From Saprospiraceae bacterium (GTDB lineage: Bacteria > Bacteroidota > Bacteroidia > Chitinophagales > Saprospiraceae): a DNA stretch of 5,896 nt. A program made the position numbers and the translations under genes. Below, one piece after another: positions 1 to 5,896 of this stretch. The notes under the pieces were generated by a model. It worked only from the letters and a program-made list of their open reading frames with translations. It made no database searches and had not been told where the DNA came from. The stretch is from contig JABDPK010000172.1 in assembly GCA_013042795.1 (NCBI GenBank), positions 1-5,896 on the forward strand, given 5' to 3'. Every line of letters begins with the position of its first letter. Within the stretch, counting starts at the first letter, position 1.

Positions 1-1020
1 CCTATCCAGGTCATATACAGGCTGGCAGCCAAAAACAATAAGCTCATGCTCACCATAAAAGGTGAACAGGCTTTGGGAACCAGGTTCAGGGCAGGATCTC
101 AAACCAATGTTTGTGGTCTTCCCAACACCACAAAGCGTGAGAATCATTTTATCTCGGTCATGGCTACAGAAGATAATACCTGGGTTAATTTTGAATTTAT
201 GCCAGGTATTGATATGTGGAACCTGGAAGGTATGCATTCCATTGCCCTGAATAAAGGGGAGACTTACCTTGTCAGGGATAACAATACGAATCAGACGGTG
301 GCTGGTTCTCTTATAACGTCTGATAAACCAATTGCCGTTATCAGTGGATCGCAACATACTTTGGCCTGCAGTGGCGGAAGGGGAAGAGATGGTGGCGCTG
401 ATCAATTGGTACCTTCATGCGTCATCGGGACTGAATATATCGTATCTAGAGGGTCCGATGATGATGATCCAAGTCCATCCAATTATGCGGCTGTGGTCGC
501 AGTGGCTGGTATGACGGAAGTTTATATTAATGGAAGTTCTAACCCTGTTGCAACCCTGATGCCTGGAGAGTTTTATAATTATTTTATGCCGGGGCCGGAT
601 GGTTCTGTACATTATATCAGAACGTCCAAACCAGCTTACGTTTATCAATTTGGTAGTGTACAACACAATGGAGAATTGGGAATGGCCATCGTATCAAGCA
701 TAGATGAGTGCAAAGGCGACATGTATGTGGAATTCAAAAATTTCCCTAATTCGACGAGTAATACCGCCCATGTCATTATTCCAAATGACGGATTAAGTTC
801 ACTGACTCTAAACCAGGAACCATATACAAATTTTGGAACTCCAAAAACTATTCCTGGTCTTCAGGGTTGGTCTATGATCCAGTTTGATCAGTCTGTACTA
901 TCCGGTCTGCAAGATCCTTATATTTTGCAATCGGATAAATTTTTCCACGTAGCATCGTTTGTCGGTAACAGTAGTGGCGGAACCTTCGGCTATCTGACCA
1001 GTTTCAAGGAAAAAATTGAA
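1..1020 (+). other. IgGFc-binding (FCGBP N-terminal)-like domain region
   Basis: Residues about 40-340 read like the N-terminal domain of IgGFc-binding protein, which is also found in many bacterial surface proteins. Visible hallmarks in order are an 'ISVMATEDNTWVNFEF' strand (residues 51-66), a 'L-x-K-G-E-T-Y' turn (83-89), 'SDKPIAVISGS' (107-117), 'GADQLVPS..IGTEYIV' (132-148), a second 'TSKPAYVYQFGS' strand (209-220) and a later 'SDKFFHVASFVG' strand (311-322). The repeated 'S-D/S-K-P/F' followed by a hydrophobic strand fits the family's tandem beta-sandwich pattern. A run of four Asp (153-156) sits after 'IGTEYIV'. In animals FCGBP is a mucus protein; the bacterial versions have no established ligand, so binding to IgG should not be assumed. 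An adhesion or glycoprotein-contact role is an inference. The first 40 or so residues belong to the same or a preceding beta domain that is cut by the window edge. Confidence 0.72.
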
Positions 1021-4000
1021 GTCTTACATCCTGAAACCCAGGAACCTACCGTGGAATACTTCATTGATACAATATGTGGTGGCCAATTATATAACCATTG
1101 TATCGATGCTTTCAGCTGTGCCGGTAACCCGGTTATATCTCAGATCATTGATCTGCCGGATAATGGAAATGTTGAGATCGTCAATGGTTCTTTATGTTTC
1201 GATTACACCGGCCCGGAGGGGTATTGTGGATTTGATGAAATCGTCATTCAGCTCGTCAATGATATTGGTATTGTTCAGCCTGTATGTCTGAGTTTCTATG
1301 TTTGCTCCAGTCCTGCGGATTTTATTTGTCCTGCTGATCTTGAAGTAGATTGCAGTATTGATGTTCCGGCGCCTCTGCAAAACTTTGTCGCCTTTGAACA
1401 GGAAGGAGGTGTTGTAGGTTGTTCCTGCGATCTTGATACTCTTTCATTCCAGTTGATTACAGAAGAATTCCAATCGATCAATTGCACTCAGGATATAACC
1501 AGGACTTATGGTATATACGATACTTGTGGAATGATCTCTGAATGCAGTCATATGATCATTATTACTGATAGTCTTCCGCCGATGATAGATTCCGAACCGG
1601 AATTATTGTCGATTCCTTGTGATGTTCCCGGAAATGACCAGCTCATTGAAAATTGGACAGACAATTCTGGAAATGCGACGGCATTTGATAATTGTGGTAT
1701 TGAAACAACGGCCTTTGAATTATTAGAAGAAGAGATCACTGGCTCAGGAACGCTCTTAAGACAGAAATATCTGTACACTGTTACCGATTCATGTGGAAAT
1801 ACTTCTTCTGCCGAAGCAATTATTGAGTTTATTGATAATGAAGCTCCTCAATTGATCGAATCGGCTTCTGATACTTCAATTGTTAATAACAACCAGGTAT
1901 TTGTAGCTATTGGGAGTTGGTTGATGAATAATGGTGGGGCAATAGCCAGTGATAATTGTTCTGAGTTGGAATGGTCAAACGACTTCATTACGATTGATAC
2001 CTCTATTACAAACAATTCAGTTTTAGTCACATTTACAGCTACGGATGAAAATGGAAATAGTATTCAGATTTCAGCCACGATCTACCTGGTTGACGATACA
2101 CAACCCGAATTGATCACTGAAGCACAGGATGTCACTATCACATGTGATCAAACAGATCTTGAAAATCAGTATGATAACTGGTTAATTACAAATGGAGGTG
2201 CTGTCGCCCAAAATTTATGTACACCATTCACATGGACACAGGATGTTGTAGATGTCCAGGAAGGATGTGGAGAAGAAAAAATCACAGAAGTTTTATTTAC
2301 GGTCACTGATACTTGTGGAAATATCCTGAGTACATCGGCCAGTTTCAGAGTAATTGATAGCCAGGCTCCAGCTTTTATTCAATTACCACAGGATCTCGTA
2401 CTTACCGGAAGCGATGAAGCAGAAAACAGGGACCAGGTGGACCGATGGATTGAGAAAAATGGTGGAGCAATAGCTGAAGAAAAATGTGGCCAGCTATACT
2501 GGGATGTTAAATATTCAGAAGCCACCCTGGGCTGCGGATCTGACATCGTAGGCATCGCAGATTTTATTGTCATAGATGAGTGTGGTAATTCAAACGTTGC
2601 GACTGCGTATGTCTATAATTCTGGTAACAAAATTGTCTCTAACAGCTATTCAGCAGGTTCTGCAATTATAAACATGAGTGTAATGCCACAGACCTATGAA
2701 AACGGCTTATTGCCTTATGGCTTGATTTATGAATTGGCTGGATTACAAATTCCGGTAGACTGGGTTATTAAAAGAGCTAAAAAACTAAATGATATTGATT
2801 TCAGCATCGATGGTATAGAATTCAGATCAGGCGCATTTATTATAAGACGAGAGTTTATGGATAATGATCGTTCGGTAAGGCCATTATTAAGTGAATGGGA
2901 GGCGAAAGGTGTCGTGATCCATTTTGCGTCAACAGATTTTAATGCGCCTCTGTATAAAACAATCAGGTCATTTCCGAAAGTCATCATCGATGGGAACAAT
3001 GCTCAATTAATAGAAAATGCATTTTATAATAGAAGTGATATTCCTGCTGAAGCTTATTCCAAAGGATTGCCTTCAGACCTGGGAAGTTGTGAACAATTAT
3101 ATGTCCTGACGCATGGTGACCCACATACCTGGAATCTTGACGAGGTTTCAATACTAAAGAATTATTTAGAAAACGGTGGATCCATTTGGGTAGGATGTCA
3201 TGCAGTGAGTGCATTTGAAACATATACAAATTCTTCCATGGAGGATGCATGTATTAGCGACCTGAATCTTCTAAGTAACTCAGGCATGATACCATGGTCA
3301 AATAGTAATTCATGTTCAATTGAAAAACATAACAACAGCAACAATACCCCGTTTGCTTATGATTCGTTACGGGGAAGTTTGCCTGTATTCCAGTTCATGG
3401 GTAGAATGGATAAAGCATACCAGGCTGGTTCGGAACAAATAATGATGCCTAACCCGGATGGATGGAGGAGTACAACACAACTCCTGGTAACCGATACGAT
3501 GCACTCACAGGTTTTGGCGAATGGTGGTGCACTTTCACCAGGCCCTGCCGCCTTAGTAGCTTATGGTCCTGCTTATGGTGATATAGAACTTGGAAAAGTT
3601 CTTTACCAGACATCGCATAATATTGCAACTGGAGATGAACAGGAAGATGTTGCTGCCGCCAGGTTATTTGGAAACTTCCTTCTTGAATCTTCCGGTTCTG
3701 GTAATACACTTGAAGTATGTTCTTCGGTTGTGACAGAAGAGGTAAGTTGTGGTATAGAATATGTCCTGGATGCTGAAGTAAAAAGTTCTACGCCGTTCAT
3801 TTCAAACTGGAACTCAAATTGTAGCGGAATTATAATCAATCCTGACAGTTTACGAGCAAGATACATTCCTGTAGACAGTGAGTCCGGTGATTGTATTATC
3901 AGGTTAACGGTATCCAATGATTGTAATCATATTGATTATATCGCCCACAATATTGTCCTGATCGATACGATCGAGCCGGAATTGATCAAAGAAGCTGAAG

Positions 4001-5896
4001 ACCTGGTTCTTGTATACGAGGATTCTGCTAGCATGCAATTAAAAATCCAGCAATGGCTGGACATGCATGGAATGGCTGAGGCTATTGATGATTGCAATTT
4101 GAACTGGGAAAATAATTATGTACCTTTTTCAATCTCATTAGCTGATCTGCCATATACTTACCCCGTAACTTTCTTTGCAGACGATGATAAAAAAAGTGCA
4201 GGTGTTGTGACACTTGGTAATATAATAGTTGTAGTTCAGCCCGGAGACCTTGTTGTGGAATGTGATGGTTCAGGCAATGTAGCAGAACTGACTAATTGGC
4301 TTGACACACATGCAGGCGTTGTGATTTCAGGACTTTGCGTGGACCAGGTTTGGACCGATGACTTTACCGGCTTAAGTGATGATTGCGGAGAAACCGGTTC
4401 AGCCACAGTGACATTTACGGTGACGGATAATTGCAGCAACCAGGCGACGATTACAGCTTCATTTACTATTGTGGATACGCAGTCTCCGAATTTAGTTTGT
4501 CCACCGGACACACTTGGAAACTGTTCGATTTCTGAAATCCAGCCCTATTTAACCCTCCTTGACTTTATCAATGCCGGAGGTATAGCTGATGATATGTGTG
4601 CAGTGGATTCAACGTCCTTCTTTCCTATATCTGAAGTAACTGATGAAGGAGAATGTCCGGAGACTTATACAAGGGTATACGTGGTTTCTGATGAATGCGG
4701 TAATGGATCCACTTGTAGCCAGGATATAATCCTTCAATTCAAGGAGGAAGACGCTCCAAGTATATCATGTCCGCCCCAGATCACGATTGATTGTCATATA
4801 GATAATGCACCTCCCTACGCTACATTCGATGAATTTCTGACTGCGGGAGGATCGGCAAGTGATGGTTGCCAGATAGATTCGACAAGCTTAACATTATTGT
4901 CACAAGGTGCAGATAAATTCTGTGGGGGATCAGTCACACGTGTTTATGAAATTTCGGATATGTGTGGTAACAAAGATAATTGTCAGCACAAAATCATAGT
5001 TGATGACACAACAGTTCCTACGATTTCATGTCCTGATACGATATATGGTTTGTGCCTGATCACAGAAATCCCTCCGTATACCTACACAGAATTCCTGGAT
5101 GCTGGCGGCTCTGCATCAGATAATTGTGGATTGGATACCCTGACTTTCGGTCAGGCTGGTTTGTCTCATGACAACCAGGATTGTCCAAGAACCTACTTGA
5201 GAACTTATGAAATAGAAGATGACTGTGGAAATGTGGCAGAATGTGATCAGACCATCATTATTCATGATACCATTCCGCCTGTTCTGACATGTCCTGATAC
5301 GCTATTTCTTGTATGTAACATTCTTGAGGAGGGGCCATTTAGTACTTACAACAATTTTTTAAATGGAGGGGCAACAGGGTTTGATGATTGTGAAATCAAC
5401 ACGAACAGTTTTACATTGCTTTCCGAGATCTCTAATGGGGAGTCTTGTCCTGAAACTGTAACACGTACTTATGAAGTTTCAGATGAATGTGGTAATGCAA
5501 CTTCATGTGATCAAATTGTTTTCATAAATGATGAAATTGCTCCTACAGTACAATGTCCTAATGATCTGACTGCTGATTGTAATGATAATCTCCCTGCACC
5601 TTATACAGATTTTCCTGCATTTGACAGTGCACCGAATGGGAGTGCCAGTGATAATTGTGCAATCAATGGGTTCTCTGTGGAACTAATAAGTGAAACAAGC
5701 AATAATGCTTCTTGTCCGGAGGGTATAACAAGGGTTTATGCCGTTTCAGATGGCTGTGATAACCAGGCGACATGTGAACAAGTGATTACTGTGAATGATT
5801 TTATTGAACCTGTGTTTATCTGTCCGGATGATTTTACAGCCAATGTGTGTGATATCATTGAAGAACCGCCATACACCAATCTTATACAGTTTTTAT
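1..5896 (+). CDS. Giant multidomain secreted/surface repeat protein, partial at both ends
   Basis: Frame 1 runs through the entire window without a stop (1,965 complete codons plus one base), while the other five frames hold only short open stretches. The translation is coherent throughout: an FCGBP-like region (about residues 1-340), an Ig/cadherin-like domain (350-434), HYR-like repeats (435-872), an alpha/beta module (873-1236), a PKD/Ig-like domain (1237-1321) and more HYR-like repeats (1322 to the edge). The abundant, regularly spaced cysteines, the Asn/Asp/Thr/Ser-rich beta-type composition and the lack of hydrophobic membrane segments point to export out of the cytoplasm. In Bacteroidota such proteins usually start with a Sec signal peptide and end with a T9SS or gliding-motility type sorting domain; neither end is in view, so the secretion route is inferred. 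Likely roles are adhesion, matrix building or surface display. No gene name can be given. The in-frame ATG at 46 is not a credible start because the homologous coding signal continues upstream to the window edge. Confidence 0.95.
1048..1302 (+). other. Bacterial Ig / cadherin-like beta domain
   Basis: Residues 350-434 form a short beta domain between the FCGBP-like region and the repeat array. The pattern 'DLPDNGNVEIVNGSLCFDY' (residues 385-403), followed by 'G..GYCGFDEIVIQLVNDIG' and a terminal 'CLSFYVC' strand, resembles the tandem bacterial Ig/cadherin-like modules (Big_9-like) whose consensus has G-x-V, then F-x-Y-x-P, then G-x-D and a final V-x-D turn. It carries several cysteines (residues 359, 367, 373, 399, 408, 429 and 435), more than usual for that family, so it is probably disulfide-braced like the repeats that follow. 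It probably acts as a spacer. Confidence 0.5.
1303..1566 (+). repeat. HYR-like repeat, CP (six-cysteine) type, first copy
   Basis: This 88-residue unit (435-522) has the layout of the downstream CP-type array: 'FICPADLEVDC', then 'P-A-P-L..F..F', 'EGG', a Cys before 'DLDTLSF', 'INCTQDITRTYGIYDTCG' and a closing 'SEC' strand. It matches those units far better than the four W-type repeats immediately after it. It has one extra cysteine, as a Cys-Ser-Cys at bases 1420-1428, where the other CP-type units have a single Cys. HYR (hyaline repeat) domains are Ig-like modules linked to cell adhesion; in Bacteroidota they build long extracellular stalks. Confidence 0.75.
1567..2616 (+). repeat. Four tandem HYR-like repeats, W type
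   Basis: Four units start at bases 1567, 1834, 2095 and 2356 and are 89, 87, 87 and 87 residues long. Shared features are an opening 'D-x-x-x-P' about every 260 bases, a central 'W-[LTI]-x-x-[NS]-G' segment with a following D/E-x-C, in copies 2 to 4 a Trp in 'L-x-W' or 'F-x-W', and a final 'T-D-x-C-G-N' turn (C-G-N is N-G-N in the second unit) before a strand ending in V/I-x-D. They lack the 'CP' cysteine and the last cysteine of the CP type. Cysteine content varies: three, one, four and three in successive copies. The copies are clearly homologous as protein but diverged at DNA level, so the duplication is old. They probably act as rigid extracellular spacers, here leading into the globular module that follows. 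Confidence 0.78.
2617..3708 (+). other. Embedded alpha/beta module, ThuA/GATase-like fold suspected
   Basis: Residues 873-1236 break the repeat pattern and look like a globular alpha/beta domain. Hydrophobic strands and amphipathic helices alternate: 'GLIYELAGLQIPVDWVI' (907-923), 'GAFIIRREF' (944-952), 'WEAKGVVIHFAS' (966-977), 'EQLYVLTHGDPHTWNLDEV' (1031-1049), 'ILKNYLENGGSIWVGCHAVS' (1051-1070) and 'LGKVLYQTSHNIATGDEQED' (1197-1216), then a helix to 1228. The 'L-x-N-G-G-x-I-W-V-G-C-H' step resembles the position where ThuA-like and class-I glutamine amidotransferase-like proteins have their G-x-H or nucleophile-Cys elbow, and 'G-K-V-x-Y-x-x-S-H' resembles the late His strand of those folds. 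Candidate functional residues are His1038, Asp1040, His1042, Cys1066, His1067 and His1206. From memory, similar modules occur in other large secreted Bacteroidota proteins without an assigned function. Catalysis is not shown; it may be a degenerate, binding-only domain. Confidence 0.55.
3709..3963 (+). other. PKD/Ig-like beta domain after the globular module
   Basis: Residues 1237-1321 form one beta-sandwich-like unit. The pattern is a Cys-flanked entry ('EVCSSVVTEEVSCG'), a central 'SNWNSNCSG' strand, 'PDSLRARYIPVDSESGDCIIRL' with the 'A-x-Y-x-P' step typical of PKD-like domains in Bacteroidota proteins, and a 'TVSNDCN' turn where the HYR-like repeats have T-D-x-C-G-N. It probably joins the alpha/beta module to the second repeat array. 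The assignment is by pattern only, and it could instead be a divergent HYR-like unit. Confidence 0.42.
3964..4473 (+). repeat. Two further HYR-like repeats, W type
   Basis: Units at 3964-4230 (89 residues) and 4231-4473 (81 residues) resume the W-type pattern. The first begins 'DTIEPELIKEAEDLVL', close to the opening of the W-type unit at 2095, then has 'QQWLDMHG', 'DDCNLNWENNY' and a final turn 'DDDKKS' with no Cys. The second lacks the usual D-x-x-x-P opening and starts 'VQPGDLVVECDG', then has 'TNWLDTHAG', 'VWTDDF', 'DDCGE' and 'TVTDNCSN'. They show that the alpha/beta module and its adjoining Ig-like domain sit inside a W-type array. The unit at 3964 keeps only one of the four usual cysteines. 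Confidence 0.7.
4474..5796 (+). repeat. Five tandem HYR-like repeats, CP (six-cysteine) type
   Basis: Units start at 4474, 4744, 5005, 5266 and 5530 and are 90, 87, 87, 88 and 89 residues long. Each has six cysteines in fixed order: in a '[ISV]-x-C-P' opening, in a '[DNL]-x-C' step 8-10 residues later, in 'D-x-C' after a 'F-L-x-x-G-G-x-A-x' type segment, in a mid-unit Cys usually followed by P-E, in 'S/E-D-x-C-G/D-N' and in a final 'x-C-x-[QH]' strand. 'R-[VT]-Y' precedes the fifth Cys by six to seven residues. The constant number implies three disulfides per unit, as expected outside the cytoplasm. The copies are well diverged at DNA level. Their role is most likely a stiff adhesive or structural stalk. 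Confidence 0.85.
5797..5896 (+). repeat. Start of a sixth CP-type HYR-like repeat, cut by window edge
   Basis: The first 33 residues of another unit are present: 'DFIEPVFICPDDF', the second Cys in 'ANVCDI' and 'EEPPYTN..QFL', matching the first third of the five units before it. The array therefore continues beyond the window and its total copy number is unknown. Confidence 0.8.

Noticed and set aside
46..48. In-frame ATG as the gene start
   Set aside because: The frame is open to the window edge with beta-type sequence before it, and there is no signal peptide after it.
415..666. Minus-strand open stretch of about 83 codons
   Set aside because: Antisense to the FCGBP-like domain; no domain signature and no independent support.
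1016..1291. Plus-strand open stretch of about 91 codons in another frame
   Set aside because: It overlaps the Ig/cadherin-like domain in frame 1, which has recognisable pattern; the alternative product has none.
1403..1410. AAGGAGGT, a perfect Shine-Dalgarno-like string
   Set aside because: It lies inside a repeat and encodes part of E-G-G; no suitable in-frame start follows and the open frame continues through it. Bacteroidota also rely little on such sites.
2617..3708. Alpha/beta module as a separate gene between two adhesin genes
   Set aside because: There is no stop codon before it or after it in frame 1, and repeats run into and out of it in the same frame.
3603..3917. Minus-strand open stretch of about 104 codons
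   Set aside because: It lies antisense to the coherent frame-1 protein across the end of the alpha/beta module and the Ig-like domain, has no recognisable motif, and is a chance shadow.
4236..4511. Minus-strand open stretch with a low-complexity Val/Ser/Thr-rich product
   Set aside because: It is the reverse complement of Thr/Asp-rich repeat coding sequence, so its composition is a by-product of the sense repeats.
4741..4747. AAGGAGG followed 20 bases later by an ATG
   Set aside because: The spacing is too long, the ATG at 4767 opens only a very short frame, and the string encodes K-E-E at a repeat boundary.
4474..5896. Regular spacing of about 260-270 bases considered as a DNA repeat array (CRISPR or satellite)
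   Set aside because: The period is the length of a protein domain, the similarity is mainly at amino-acid level, and no short identical repeats with unique spacers are present.

Overview
The whole window is the interior of one very large protein-coding gene on the + strand. Frame 1 is open from the first base to the last: 1,965 codons with no stop, no start region and no terminator, so both ends lie outside the window. Every other reading frame is broken into short pieces. Residue numbers below count codon 1 as bases 1-3.

The encoded protein is a mosaic, extracellular, repeat-built protein of the kind common in large-genome Bacteroidota (Saprospiraceae and relatives, or a similar Cytophagales/Flavobacteriia lineage). 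That assignment rests on three things: the style of the Cys-containing HYR-like repeats, the FCGBP-like domain beside them, and somewhat AT-rich codon use. It is an inference, not a taxonomic call. No signal peptide or type IX secretion (T9SS) sorting domain is visible, because the termini are missing.

Layout from N- to C-terminal side: (1) bases 1-1020, a region resembling the N-terminal domain of IgGFc-binding protein (FCGBP type); (2) 1048-1302, a bacterial Ig/cadherin-like beta domain; (3) 1303-1566, one six-cysteine HYR-like repeat ('CP type'); (4) 1567-2616, four related repeats of about 87-89 residues with a Trp signature and fewer cysteines ('W type'); (5) 2617-3708, a non-repeat, probably alpha/beta globular module of about 364 residues with a Gly-Cys-His motif reminiscent of ThuA/class-I glutamine-amidotransferase-like folds; (6) 3709-3963, a PKD/Ig-like domain; (7) 3964-4473, two more W-type repeats; (8) 4474-5896, five complete CP-type repeats of 87-90 residues and the start of a sixth.

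The likely picture is a long disulfide-braced stalk carrying an adhesion-type domain near its N-terminal side and a possible enzyme or binding head set into the middle of the repeat array. The most interesting element is that embedded module, followed by the regular way cysteines come and go between repeat subtypes. No RNA gene, mobile element, CRISPR array or intergenic regulatory site is present.
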